Below are positions 21,991 to 33,172 of a stretch of DNA of 64,000 nucleotides, in pieces. This DNA is from Patiria miniata (taxonomy: Eukaryota > Echinodermata > Asteroidea > Valvatida > Asterinidae), in contig NW_024037069.1 of NCBI RefSeq assembly GCF_015706575.1, positions 37,531,315-37,595,314 of the forward strand, given 5' to 3'. Numbering within the stretch: position 1 is the first letter of the stretch; the number at the start of each line of letters is the position of its first letter. The position numbers were made by a program, and so were the translations under genes. Below the pieces are notes generated by a model. The model had not been told where the DNA came from. It saw only the letters and a list, made by a program, of their open reading frames with translations, and searched no databases.

Positions 21991-23913
21991 TGTAACCCAG
22001 AAAAATGGAACAAAGGAATTGGACCTAGGATCTCTAGAAAATCGCGAGGAAAATTAAGTTGGCAAAGAGACAGAGATTCAAGAGCTATCACTGGAACGCA
22101 TTTATTTCTCCTGAACGACAATTAAAAAAAACAAACTAAACCAAAAATAAAATTATGAGACTCGAAGAACAACCGATTTTGTACCTGACGCTCGACCAAC
22201 CTTGATGTTCTCCTAACCAAACAAATGTAAATGACCTTTTACTTTCCCTAAAGATAAAAAAAACCTGCTATGAACCAAAAACCTCAGTATAATGATCACA
22301 ACTGAAACTAAGTAAATGAAGCAAAATAGACTAAAAAAATCTAAAATGACACGAACCAATAGACAAAAAAAACAACTCAATCACTTCAAGCCATAAACCA
22401 ACCAAAAACCATAAACCAGATAAAAAATAAAGACACCAACAACTAAAACCTAGAACGAAGATTTAAAATTAAAACCAACAATAAAAACCTAAGATTTAAA
22501 ACCAACTAAAATTAAAACCAATACAGCATCAAAAGAAGGTCATAAATCGAAAACAACAGCTTAAACAACCTGTAGAAATAATAAAAAACGCAAAGTAAGT
22601 ATAGAATTAAATGAGTACATTATAAATCCTAATAATAACTAGGCCAACCTAAAACAGGTGCTCTATTCTGGCAATACCACACACTCATCCTTATCAATGT
22701 GATTAAGAACTTCTAACCACTGCATAAACAATCAACAGTGCTGAGTTGCCACAAGCATAGTTATGTGTGCTCCAGGTAACAACACTAACTTTCTTGTGCA
22801 TACTAATGAGTCTTGCCTTGTCCATGTGCTTATCTCCAAGGTCATCTACTAGGCTCTGTGGCCAAATCCAGCCACCCAGGCTGTCAGCTAGAGAGTTTAC
22901 AAGTCACTTAGCACTTCTTGCATACGTACACTGGGGAACCACTATGCCTTAATTATTACCACAAAACATACAAAGCATTTCATCAACCAACTGCTCAGTG
23001 GACTAGGCAAAGTCTAAGGCCCTGTTATCTTAACTGGTGGTCAACCTGCTAAAAATAAGACACTGTGGCTGGGCAATGTCCCTTCAGTAAAGTAAAGAAA
23101 TGCATCATACATGTGCACAAGTAGGGACTCATTATACAGAATAAATGGCAAGTGAAGGATTTACTTCCAACTATCTAAATTCTAACACTATTGGTTAAAT
23201 AAAAAATCCAGCTATGTAAAAGATGAAATACACCTGTGCAAAACTTAAAAGATCACTTGTTTTTCTTCTCAAGTTCTCATACAACGAAAAAGTAAAGTTG
23301 TAAACCATGGGACTAACCATCGGATACGACATACATGTAGTATAATGCACAAAAATACATCGCGCAAAAGTAACTCTCTTGTGAATCAATCTTAAACTCC
23401 AAGTGTACTTGAACTTCACACTCCGTATAACAAGAAAAGAACGAGGAAATTTCAATCTCAGGTCACAAGAACAAAAGTACCAATTGGATCACTAAATATT
23501 TATCTATTAAATGTACTTTCACTTCTTAGTTAACAAAACAACAGAAACTTGAGCTTACCGAATCCAGCAGCAGACCAAACTTTCAGGGTAGAAAAGCCAT
23601 AGATTTTCAAGGGAATCTGCAGAGCAAAACTAAATGATGCTGCCCTGCCTTCTACCAGTCTGCAAAATGAGGCATGGACCACATGGTCTCACAGATAAGG
23701 GGGTCTCTGTTCTGGACAGGATGTTTACTCTATCCAGGGGGCGTACACTACTATCCTCCTACAGCACTGCTATTACTTTACTGTGTCATAAACTTCTACT
23801 TAATTAACTTAAGAGGGCTACAACACAAACTAAGTGTATGCAAGTCAGGGGGAGGGACTCCTATGTTGAAAACCAAAAGCTAATGCAAGTTAACTATGTG
23901 GCCCTGCCACACA
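21991..23913 (-). repeat. 3' LTR of the Gypsy element
   Basis: A 1,923-base LTR at the downstream end of the minus-strand element. It is A-rich on the plus strand (many AAACCA and AAAACC words at 22120-22560). Its short frames are not genes. Confidence 0.93.
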
Positions 23914-24025
23914 CTCGCCAACTAAAATACATTGCTATCCTTAGCAATGGCGCAAGGAGAGTGTCAAGACTTATTACTAGAATCCTCGAAAATTGTGACC
24001 ACTATGGGCATAATTCATTAACTAT

Positions 24026-27000
24026 TCACTGCCAGTCTCCAAACCTGCGAGGCGGACGGATGCTTCTCTTTGGTCGTCGGCTGGTCCTCACCTCCAATAC
24101 ACTGTCAGAACTAGCGGAGCTATCAGTGGACACTTCAGACTCATCAGCTGTACTGCTACCATAGGATGACTCTGGTTCTTCATCCTGCAACTGATGTAGG
24201 GGTGGGGGTAGATGGAGATGCGGAGGATAATCTTCATCCTGGAACTGTGGAGGGGGTTGAAGTAGATGAACCTGAGGTCCGTCCACATCTTGGGACTGCG
24301 GAAGTGGTGGAAGTAGACCCTCATCTGTTTCATCCTCTACCTCGAAAGGACAAATGGCCAGTAGGTCTCGATGTAGATTTCTTGTCTTCGTAGATCCACG
24401 TTGCTGAATGGTATACACTGGCAAGTCTCCCAGTTGCCTAAGGACGATGTAAGGTATTTCCTCCCATTTGTCTCTCAGCTTACCTCTGCCTCTTGGTGTT
24501 TTGTTGGCGACAAGGACTCGATCTCCTGGCTGAAGTTCTCTCTCGGTTCCATGAATCTTTTTGTCATAGTTCAACTTTTGCTTGTGCTGTGCCTTCTCGG
24601 TTGCGAGCTTCACCTTTTCGCTGGCATTCCGGAGGTGTTTCTGCATCTGCTGGACGTACAGGGACTGGGGACGGTTCTCCTCTGACTCTGGCTCCCCTGG
24701 AGTTACAAGGTCCACGGGTAGCCTAGGTTCCCTCAAGAACATCAGATAGAATGGACTATAGCCTGTTGTCTCATGTCTCGTACTATTGTAGGCATAAGTC
24801 ATCGACTGCAAGTGCATCGCCCAGTTAGGCTTCTGGTCAGGTTCAAGGGTTCCCATCATAGACAATAGCGTCCGGTTGAAACGTTCCGTCATGCCGTTGC
24901 CTTGGGGGTGGTAGGGAGACGTTTTACTTTTCACAGTACCGAGGAGATTACACAGCTCCTTCACTATAGCTGATTCAAAACATCTCCCCTGATCAGAGTG
25001 AATACGTTCAGGGATGCCGTAGTTCTTGATATACTTCTCCCATAAGACTCGTGCCACTGTATTTGCAGTCTCATCTCTCGTCGCGTACGCCTGTGCATAC
25101 CGGGTGTAGTGGTCTGTCACTACCAGGATGTGTTCGAAACCACCTTTCGACCTCTCCAGTGACAAGAAGTCTATACAGACCAACTCTAATGGTCGGGTTG
25201 TCTGGATGCTCTGAAGGGGTGCTTGTCGCCGAGTGTCCGGTAGTTTCCTTAGGGCACATCGCTTGCACTTCCCGACATATGCCTTCGTTTCAGAATATAA
25301 GCCGGGCCAGAAGTAACGGTCTCGTACTAGCTGGACTGTCTTCTCGAATCCAAGATGTCCCATCTTGTCATGGAGATGTTTCAGGACCTGGGGTCGCAGT
25401 GACTTCGAGGGGATGGGCAGATAGTTGTCTCTATCCTCTGTGATATGGACGTAGAACAGTGCACCGTCTTTCACTTGAAGGTTATCCCATGACCTCAACA
25501 ATCTGCGGACTGCAGGAGCTTCAGCCTTCATCTGCCTCTTACTTGGCCTAGACTTTCGTGTCAACTTAAGAGTTGTCACACGACTGATGTCCAAGTCCTG
25601 CTGTGTCATTGCTACACCTGGTATCTGTTCAAGTACAGTTCCCACTGTTGCATGCTCCCTGGCCTCAGGCCCTTCAGACACGTCACATGACCCAGAGGAA
25701 GCACATTCTTCAGAGTACGTACGCTCCGCCATTGAAGTGCTCGGGTCTCCTTCCTGAGGAACCATCTGCTGAGCTGCTATTGGATGTTGAGTAGTCTCCT
25801 TGTCTACCTCATCAACTGCATTCAGGATCTGTTGTACATCATTCCTGGGGATTCTGGACAATGCATCGGCATTTGCATTCAGTTTGCCTGGTCTATACAC
25901 AATGCTGAGGTTGTACTGGGCGAGGTCACTAATCCAACGATGACTATGGGCATCTAACTTGGCCTTCTTCAACACATACGTGAGCGGATTGTTGTCCGTC
26001 ATAGCAGTCACCTCGTTACCATACAGATAGTCCTTGAACTTATCTGTCACCGCCCAGTGAAGTGCCTTGAACTCCATCTTGTGTGCTGGATATTTCCTTT
26101 CGGCGGCGGACAGAGAGCGGCTAGCATATGCAAGCACTCGCTCCTTGCCTTCTTGTGTCTGCGTCAGAACTGCTCCTAGACCGTCTCTGGAGGCATCAGT
26201 CTGCACTGTAAATGGGAGGCTGTAATCAGCGTACGCCAAGATGGGTGCAGAGATCAGCTTAGACATCAGTGTGGTGAAGGCCTCTTGACACTCAGTGGTC
26301 CAGACAAAAGTTGGCTCCTTGCCACCTCGTTTTCCCCCAGTTAAGGCGAAGAGAGGAGCTGCTATATTGGCATAGTGTTGGATGAACTTCCGATAATAGC
26401 CAGTCATCCCCAAGAAGCTCCTGACACCTCTCCTACACGTGGGTACAGGCCAACTCTTCATGATGGAGACCTTTTCAGGATCCGTGGCAATCCCCTTGGC
26501 AGACACTATATGGCCTAAGTATCGAACCTCGGTCCTGAACAGTTGGCACTTAGAGGGTTTCAACTTTAGTCCATGTTCTCTCAGCCGAGCAAAGACCTTG
26601 CCTAGACGTTCCATGTGTTCCTCTATGGTGCTGCTGAAAACCACTATATCATCAAGGTATATGAGGAGACTCTCGAAAGTCATGTCACCAAATACAGTGG
26701 ACATTAACCTTTGGAACGTAGCTGGAGCATTAACAAGGCCAAAGGGCATGCGGGTATACTCATACAACCCCATGGGAGACGTGAATGCTGTCTTCGGCTG
26801 ATCCTTTGGTGCCATTTTCACCTGGTGGTAGCCGGACGTGAGGTCTAGGCATGAAAAGTACCTTGCCTTCCCAAGGGCATCAAGGGCCTCGTCAATCCTT
26901 GGGAGTGGGAATGCATCCCTGGTGGTTCTGGAATTCAGCTTCCGATAATCGACACACAGGCGAATCGTTCCATCCTTCTTCTCTACCACAACTATGGGGG

Positions 27001-28111
27001 ACGCAAAAGGGCTCTGGCTATGTCGAACTATTCCTGCCTCCTTAAGCTCTTCAATGTGGCTTCTTACCGCTTGGTACTGGGCTGGGGGAATTCTCCGGTA
27101 GGGGAGCCTGAATGGAGTTGGGTCACTCAGTGGTATTTCATGTTCCACTGTGGTAGTCGAACCCACATCTAAGTGCCCCTTGGAGAACACATCTGCATTC
27201 TGAGATAGAAGCACGTCGACAGCCTTCTTCTGAGATGGGGTCAAGTCAGCACCCTGCAGATCAACCTCTGGCACTGGGCTGGTGTCGACAGCAACTTGTT
27301 CCATGATGACTGTCTCTTTCTCATTTTGCACTGCCGCTGGACTGACCAACTTGAAGCAGGAGAGGGTCGCTACCTTTGAATTTCTCCGGAGAGTCATCCG
27401 GTGATCAGACAAATTGCAGAGTTGGACTGACACCCTGGAGCCCTGCACCTGAACCAGTGTGCGGCCTACTGCCAGCTCCTTAGTGAGGCTGTTGTCTAAC
27501 ATGGCAGTGATACTTCTTTTGCGCACAGACTTTGGTAGCCATGCCTGAACAGCAACTTTCTCTCCAGGTGACAAGTCCAGCGCATGTCTGCCTGCATATC
27601 TACAAATGCCAATGTCTCCATTCTCCTTAGCAAGGTCTGCCCCATCTTCATTGACAACCTGGAAAGCCTGGAACCACTTGGGGGACAACCGTTGCGTTTT
27701 CTCCATGAACTTCAACCCATGAGAGCCCTTCATCCTGTCCCGACTGGCACGTATGACATTGGTGCCAATGAGTACAGGGGTGTCAAGGCGGAACGAAGTT
27801 GCCGGAACAACAAAGGCCGGAACCCCTCGGATATGTTGACCCATAACATGTACATCGACCGTTATGACTCCTAGGTGTTGGACAACTTGTCCTCCGGCTC
27901 CTAAAATGGACACGTCGGAGGTACGGAGTGGTTGGAGTCTGAGCTCAGGATATCTCTGGATGAATTCATTGGTCACCGTGGTTACTTGCGAACCTGTATC
28001 TATTAATGCGAAACAATGAATTCCAGAGAACCCAATCTCTGTTCTGTTGACAGGCCCAGCTTCTGGTATCTCAGCTGTCCTCTCCACACCACTCGTTCGG
28101 TCCTCTTTCAC
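24026..28111 (-). CDS. pol: Gypsy pol polyprotein (protease, RT, RNase H, integrase), 1361 aa
   Basis: A single long frame. An aspartic protease site (ALIDTGSQ) is near residue 35. Reverse transcriptase with YLDDIVVFS is near residue 490, followed by RNase H (TDASRDGLGAVL near 640). The integrase zinc region (HDKMGHLGF...CKRCALRK) and catalytic core (IDFLSLERSKGG, HSDQGRCFES, NGMTERFNR) follow. After the core comes a GPY/F-like segment (GKLRDKWEEIPYIVLRQLG) and an acidic, proline-rich tail. It lies in another frame than gag, 68 bases downstream; the family commonly makes pol by frameshift or read-through. Confidence 0.95.
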   Translation of the reverse strand: MKEDRTSGVERTAEIPEAGPVNRTEIGFSGIHCFALIDTGSQVTTVTNEFIQRYPELRLQPLRTSDVSILGAGGQVVQHLGVITVDVHVMGQHIRGVPAFVVPATSFRLDTPVLIGTNVIRASRDRMKGSHGLKFMEKTQRLSPKWFQAFQVVNEDGADLAKENGDIGICRYAGRHALDLSPGEKVAVQAWLPKSVRKRSITAMLDNSLTKELAVGRTLVQVQGSRVSVQLCNLSDHRMTLRRNSKVATLSCFKLVSPAAVQNEKETVIMEQVAVDTSPVPEVDLQGADLTPSQKKAVDVLLSQNADVFSKGHLDVGSTTTVEHEIPLSDPTPFRLPYRRIPPAQYQAVRSHIEELKEAGIVRHSQSPFASPIVVVEKKDGTIRLCVDYRKLNSRTTRDAFPLPRIDEALDALGKARYFSCLDLTSGYHQVKMAPKDQPKTAFTSPMGLYEYTRMPFGLVNAPATFQRLMSTVFGDMTFESLLIYLDDIVVFSSTIEEHMERLGKVFARLREHGLKLKPSKCQLFRTEVRYLGHIVSAKGIATDPEKVSIMKSWPVPTCRRGVRSFLGMTGYYRKFIQHYANIAAPLFALTGGKRGGKEPTFVWTTECQEAFTTLMSKLISAPILAYADYSLPFTVQTDASRDGLGAVLTQTQEGKERVLAYASRSLSAAERKYPAHKMEFKALHWAVTDKFKDYLYGNEVTAMTDNNPLTYVLKKAKLDAHSHRWISDLAQYNLSIVYRPGKLNANADALSRIPRNDVQQILNAVDEVDKETTQHPIAAQQMVPQEGDPSTSMAERTYSEECASSGSCDVSEGPEAREHATVGTVLEQIPGVAMTQQDLDISRVTTLKLTRKSRPSKRQMKAEAPAVRRLLRSWDNLQVKDGALFYVHITEDRDNYLPIPSKSLRPQVLKHLHDKMGHLGFEKTVQLVRDRYFWPGLYSETKAYVGKCKRCALRKLPDTRRQAPLQSIQTTRPLELVCIDFLSLERSKGGFEHILVVTDHYTRYAQAYATRDETANTVARVLWEKYIKNYGIPERIHSDQGRCFESAIVKELCNLLGTVKSKTSPYHPQGNGMTERFNRTLLSMMGTLEPDQKPNWAMHLQSMTYAYNSTRHETTGYSPFYLMFLREPRLPVDLVTPGEPESEENRPQSLYVQQMQKHLRNASEKVKLATEKAQHKQKLNYDKKIHGTERELQPGDRVLVANKTPRGRGKLRDKWEEIPYIVLRQLGDLPVYTIQQRGSTKTRNLHRDLLAICPFEVEDETDEGLLPPLPQSQDVDGPQVHLLQPPPQFQDEDYPPHLHLPPPLHQLQDEEPESSYGSSTADESEVSTDSSASSDSVLEVRTSRRPKRSIRPPRRFGDWQ

Positions 28112-28179
28112 ATGGCTATTGATGGATGTATATGTATTAGTGTTAAGTGGGCTCTTCCCTGTTAAACCCGCCGACTGCC

Positions 28180-29484
28180 CTACATCCGCAGGTTTTGTCC
28201 GTTTAACATAGGCTGAGTGGTGGGGGCCTGCTGCTGCTGTGGTTGCTCACTGTGGTTAAGCTGGGGGCAATTTCTTGCTAGATGTCGGCGATCTCCACAG
28301 TTGAAACATCCAGTATATGGGGGTTTGCCCGATTGGGGCTGACGGGTGGGCTGATGTTGGAAAACAGCACCCTCTAGTCGTGCAAGGCGTTGACCATGTT
28401 GGCGTTGCTCCTGGAGAACTCTGTCTAAGGCCTCCATCTGACCACGATGCATCCCCTTCATCTCCTCCAGTTGTTGCGTCATGAGTTGCTGGATTATCGG
28501 AGTGTTGGGGTCGTTTGGCCCGAGTGGGACCGGGACAACCTCCTTCACGGGTTGGGCTGGCCCCTTTACGTCTTTACCCAGGGCCTTAACTTGGGGCAGG
28601 CTTTGAGCCACCTCGCTCATTGAGAAGGACGTCTGCTGTCGTCTGAGGTCTGCTGCCTGCCTCTCCTCTTCTTCAATAATGTGAAGTTCCCGGCGCACGT
28701 CCCGGAAGGCCATAAACCTCGGTTGCATCGGCGCCAATCTCTGCTTGTAGTGTAGGTTCTTCAAACCCACCATGAACTGGGTTGCCAACATCTTGTCTCG
28801 GCTCTCTTCCTCGGACTTCTGTCCCCGGCGCCGCCTCGTCTCTTCAACCTCCCTCAAGGTCGATTCCAATCCAATGGCGAACTCCATTGGGGTTTCGTTT
28901 CCCCGCTGCACCCTGGCGTAAAATTTGGCCACGGGAGACAGGGCACTTTTGTCTTCCCCGTATTCTTCCAGCAGCTCGACGAAGGCTTTCTCCGCGTCTA
29001 GACCCTCTGGTGTCCTACTCTCAAGGTTCAGCAGCACATCTCTCGCTTTTCCTCCTGTGTGGCTGACAGCCTCATGAAACTGGAGGATCCCTGGGGCTGT
29101 CCCCTTGCATCCAAGGAGGAACCGCATATCCCGGATCCAGTCCTCCAGTCGGGGGCCGTGTCGCTCCTTCCCGCTAAATGTTGGCACGCTCTTGACCTGA
29201 TGCGTGGTCAACATCCTTGGAGCTCCCTGTCCTCTCTGCTCTGCCGCGGTGTGGAGTGGATCTAGACCAGCAAGACGTAGAGGGGACACTCCTTCTGATG
29301 GAGGAACCAAATGTGGGTACTGACGGTGTGCTCCTTCCATGTTCGGTGATTGACCAAGCCCAGGAGTAACTGCGTATGTTGTCTGGGGCGTCAGTTGCGG
29401 AGGGGTATCCGATATCAGGTGAGCTGTTCGGTGCTGGTTCGGCGTCTGCGTCATTGCAATCAATATACTCCCAACTCTCGACAC
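28180..29484 (-). CDS. gag: Gypsy gag protein, 434 aa
   Basis: A retrotransposon capsid-type region (residues about 100-300) is followed by a CCHC zinc knuckle (CFNCGDRRHLARNCP) near the C-terminus, which binds the element's RNA. It lies between the 5' LTR and pol, as expected. Confidence 0.9.
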   Translation of the reverse strand: MSRVGSILIAMTQTPNQHRTAHLISDTPPQLTPQTTYAVTPGLGQSPNMEGAHRQYPHLVPPSEGVSPLRLAGLDPLHTAAEQRGQGAPRMLTTHQVKSVPTFSGKERHGPRLEDWIRDMRFLLGCKGTAPGILQFHEAVSHTGGKARDVLLNLESRTPEGLDAEKAFVELLEEYGEDKSALSPVAKFYARVQRGNETPMEFAIGLESTLREVEETRRRRGQKSEEESRDKMLATQFMVGLKNLHYKQRLAPMQPRFMAFRDVRRELHIIEEEERQAADLRRQQTSFSMSEVAQSLPQVKALGKDVKGPAQPVKEVVPVPLGPNDPNTPIIQQLMTQQLEEMKGMHRGQMEALDRVLQEQRQHGQRLARLEGAVFQHQPTRQPQSGKPPYTGCFNCGDRRHLARNCPQLNHSEQPQQQQAPTTQPMLNGQNLRM

Positions 29485-29601
29485 TGTATTGGTTTTCCCT
29501 AACTATGACCTGTCTCTGTGTCCTACCTTAAAAATTCCTGGCTAAGTTATATAAAAAAACAGTGCACTAGTACCCGGATTCTCCACCTAAAAGAAAAAAA
29601 A

Positions 29602-31524
29602 TGTAACCCAGAAAAATGGAACAAAGGAATTGGACCTAGGATCTCTAGAAAATCGCGAGGAAAATTAAGTTGGCAAAGAGACAGAGATTCAAGAGCTATC
29701 ACTGGAACGCATTTATTTCTCCTGAACGACAATTAAAAAAAACAAACTAAACCAAAAATAAAATTATGAGACTCGAAGAACAACCGATTTTGTACCTGAC
29801 GCTCGACCAACCTTGATGTTCTCCTAACCAAACAAATGTAAATGACCTTTTACTTTCCCTAAAGATAAAAAAAACCTGCTATGAACCAAAAACCTCAGTA
29901 TAATGATCACAACTGAAACTAAGTAAATGAAGCAAAATAGACTAAAAAAATCTAAAATGACACGAACCAATAGACAAAAAAAACAACTCAATCACTTCAA
30001 GCCATAAACCAACCAAAAACCATAAACCAGATAAAAAATAAAGACACCAACAACTAAAACCTAGAACGAAGATTTAAAATTAAAACCAACAATAAAAACC
30101 TAAGATTTAAAACCAACTAAAATTAAAACCAATACAGCATCAAAAGAAGGTCATAAATCGAAAACAACAGCTTAAACAACCTGTAGAAATAATAAAAAAC
30201 GCAAAGTAAGTATAGAATTAAATGAGTACATTATAAATCCTAATAATAACTAGGCCAACCTAAAACAGGTGCTCTATTCTGGCAATACCACACACTCATC
30301 CTTATCAATGTGATTAAGAACTTCTAACCACTGCATAAACAATCAACAGTGCTGAGTTGCCACAAGCATAGTTATGTGTGCTCCAGGTAACAACACTAAC
30401 TTTCTTGTGCATACTAATGAGTCTTGCCTTGTCCATGTGCTTATCTCCAAGGTCATCTACTAGGCTCTGTGGCCAAATCCAGCCACCCAGGCTGTCAGCT
30501 AGAGAGTTTACAAGTCACTTAGCACTTCTTGCATACGTACACTGGGGAACCACTATGCCTTAATTATTACCACAAAACATACAAAGCATTTCATCAACCA
30601 ACTGCTCAGTGGACTAGGCAAAGTCTAAGGCCCTGTTATCTTAACTGGTGGTCAACCTGCTAAAAATAAGACACTGTGGCTGGGCAATGTCCCTTCAGTA
30701 AAGTAAAGAAATGCATCATACATGTGCACAAGTAGGGACTCATTATACAGAATAAATGGCAAGTGAAGGATTTACTTCCAACTATCTAAATTCTAACACT
30801 ATTGGTTAAATAAAAAATCCAGCTATGTAAAAGATGAAATACACCTGTGCAAAACTTAAAAGATCACTTGTTTTTCTTCTCAAGTTCTCATACAACGAAA
30901 AAGTAAAGTTGTAAACCATGGGACTAACCATCGGATACGACATACATGTAGTATAATGCACAAAAATACATCGCGCAAAAGTAACTCTCTTGTGAATCAA
31001 TCTTAAACTCCAAGTGTACTTGAACTTCACACTCCGTATAACAAGAAAAGAACGAGGAAATTTCAATCTCAGGTCACAAGAACAAAAGTACCAATTGGAT
31101 CACTAAATATTTATCTATTAAATGTACTTTCACTTCTTAGTTAACAAAACAACAGAAACTTGAGCTTACCGAATCCAGCAGCAGACCAAACTTTCAGGGT
31201 AGAAAAGCCATAGATTTTCAAGGGAATCTGCAGAGCAAAACTAAATGATGCTGCCCTGCCTTCTACCAGTCTGCAAAATGAGGCATGGACCACATGGTCT
31301 CACAGATAAGGGGGTCTCTGTTCTGGACAGGATGTTTACTCTATCCAGGGGGCGTACACTACTATCCTCCTACAGCACTGCTATTACTTTACTGTGTCAT
31401 AAACTTCTACTTAATTAACTTAAGAGGGCTACAACACAAACTAAGTGTATGCAAGTCAGGGGGAGGGACTCCTATGTTGAAAACCAAAAGCTAATGCAAG
31501 TTAACTATGTGGCCCTGCCACACA
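29602..31524 (-). repeat. 5' LTR of the Gypsy element
   Basis: Same length and, as far as compared, the same sequence as the 3' LTR, at a constant offset of 7,611 bases. It should hold the element's promoter; no TATA box was assigned. Confidence 0.93.
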
Positions 31525-31640
31525 TGCATGCCGCAAGGCTGGCCGGTCACGTGGTACTGCCTAGTTGGATGAGTTGTCCAGCTGCTGGGTTTTATTATCC
31601 AGCAACATTTAGCAAAATTCAAAGATTGCCATTGCCGGCC

Positions 31641-32080
31641 AACTATAGATGGGCCCCACCCATAGCTAATGTCAAAGGTCCCAAGTCGGACATGTAAGCA
31701 GAGCTGTAGAGAATGTTTTATAGTCGTACAACTATAGTTGGGACTGCCAAATAAAAATATTGCGGTGGCCCAACTACAGATGGTCCACACCTATATATCA
31801 TTTCATTGGTCCCAAGTAAAGTCAGATGTGTATTAGAGTTGTAGGGAATGTTTTATAATCGTACAACATAACAATGTACACTATAGTTGGGACCGCAAAA
31901 TAAAAAGATTGGGGTGGCCCAACTATAGATTGACCCCATCAATAGCTAATTTCAGTGGTCCCCAGTAAAGTCAGACGTGTATCAGAGCTGTAGGGAACGT
32001 TTTATGGTTGTACATCAATGTAAACTATAGTTGGGACACCGCAAAATAAAAAGATCGGAGTGGCCCAACTATAGATGGGC
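31641..32080 (+). repeat. Three tandem units of about 131-149 bases inside the TIR element
   Basis: Each unit starts near (C)CAACTATAGAT(G/T)G (31641, 31772, 31921, next start 32067) and contains AGTAAAGTCAGA(C/T)GTGTAT, GTAGGGAA(C/T)GTTTTAT and ACTATAGTTGGGAC. Confidence 0.75.
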
Positions 32081-32087
32081 CAGCCCA

Positions 32088-32932
32088 ACTTACTTACTTA
32101 CAGGTACTTACAGGTCCTCTTCTGATGACAGGCCTTGTGTGGCCTCTAGGATCAGATCTTCATAAATACTAGATTTGAGTTCTGTTGTGCGCAAGCCTAG
32201 TGTGGAGGTGGATACTGGGGTGTCTATGTCATATTTAAAGGGGTGTGAAGCCCACATCTTATCCAATCTGCCCTCAAAGGACTTTGTACTAGGAGCTGAA
32301 ACCACAACTTCTGGTAGGCTATTCCATGTGTCAGTACATCGATGCACAAAGGAGTACTTTCTGACATCCAACCTTGTCCGGACCTTGTTTATCTTATACT
32401 GATGGCCTCTGGTCACACTGGAGCTTAGGGGGATGAAATTGGAGACGTCGTTGTCATACTTTCCACTAAGTATTTTGTACATTTCTATCATATCTCCTCG
32501 TATGCGCCGATAGGCCAAGGTTGGTAGTTTGAGATGTTTTAGCCTTCCCTCGTATGACATGTCCTTGAGACCTGGGATAAGTTTGGTTGCTCGTCGCTGT
32601 ACATTCTCCATTTCGATTATATGTTTCTTGTGACGTGGTGCCCAAACTTGGTTGGCATACTCGAGATGAGGTCTTACCAGAGCTTTATACAACAACAGGA
32701 AACTATCCTCATCCAAATGGTCGTACGTTCTTCTAATTAGACCCATGATTGAATTTGCTTTATTTATCTTTATAGACAGGTGACTTCCAAAGGATAGTTT
32801 ATTGTCGATGATGACCCCAATGTCCTTTTCTTCCTTGACTTGCTTCAGTGGGTGTCTGTTCTCTCCCATGGTATATTGTTGATCTTCTACTTTGGTTTTT
32901 CCGATCCTCATAGTGCTACATGGAACTTACAG
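32088..32932 (-). mobile_element. 5'-truncated CR1/Jockey-like LINE fragment
   Basis: An open frame of 267 codons (32911-32108) matches the C-terminal part of non-LTR reverse transcriptases: DIGVIIDNKLSFGSHLSIKI, LLLYKALVRPHLEYANQVW, VQRRATKLIPGL and WNSLPEVVV. The catalytic RT core is missing because the 5' part was never copied or is lost. The 3' end closes with (TAAG)n units at 32088-32110, typical of CR1/L2-type LINEs. It lies inside the TIR element, as an insertion or a captured piece. Confidence 0.8.
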
Positions 32933-33091
32933 TTGGGACCGTCCCAACTATAGTTGGGACAGGCCCAACTATAGTTGGGCCAGCCCAACTGTGGAACTAC
33001 AGTTGGGCCTGTCCCAACTATAGTTGGGACAGGCCCAACTATAGTTGGGACCGATGCGATAGTTGGGGCGTGACATCTTCATTGGAATGTC

Positions 33092-33172
33092 GGTCGTTTC
33101 GTACCCAAGTCGTTTCGTACCCAGGTTGTTTCGTACCCAGGTCGTTTCGTACCCAGGTCGTTTCGCACCCAG
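33092..33172 (-). repeat. Five 16-bp minisatellite units, reverse orientation
   Basis: Five units of (A/G)GTCGTTTCGTACCCA, slightly varied, in reverse complement of the large array at 33898-34360. Confidence 0.9.

Larger units (their letters stand above)
21991..31524 (-). mobile_element. Ty3/Gypsy LTR retrotransposon, apparently whole and very young
   Basis: Two direct repeats of 1,923 bases (21991-23913, 29602-31524), each TG...CA, flank gag and pol on the minus strand. TGCATG borders both outer ends (21985-21990, 31525-31530), a 6-base target duplication. Domain order protease, reverse transcriptase, RNase H, integrase places it in Ty3/Gypsy. No envelope gene is seen. The LTRs show no difference in the parts I compared, so insertion was recent. 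Both reading frames look open. A primer site and a polypurine tract were not clear to me at the expected places. Confidence 0.93.
21839..33075. mobile_element. Terminal-inverted-repeat DNA element, TCTT target duplication, with a nested LTR element
   Basis: The left end starts TGTCACGCCCCAACTATCGC and the right end is its complement. The match runs about 60 bases with one mismatch in the part compared. TCTT lies directly outside both ends (21835-21838 and 33076-33079). Without the LTR element the unit is about 1.7 kb. It holds subterminal CCCAACTATAGTTGGG palindromes, three tandem units of about 140 bases and a LINE piece. No transposase is present, so it is non-autonomous. A 4-base duplication that is not TTAA leaves the superfamily open (Chapaev-like is one option). 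Confidence 0.72.

Noticed and set aside
22767-23455. Frames of 61-86 codons repeated in both LTRs
   Set aside because: They occur because the LTRs are identical copies; they match no known accessory protein and lie in non-coding LTR sequence.
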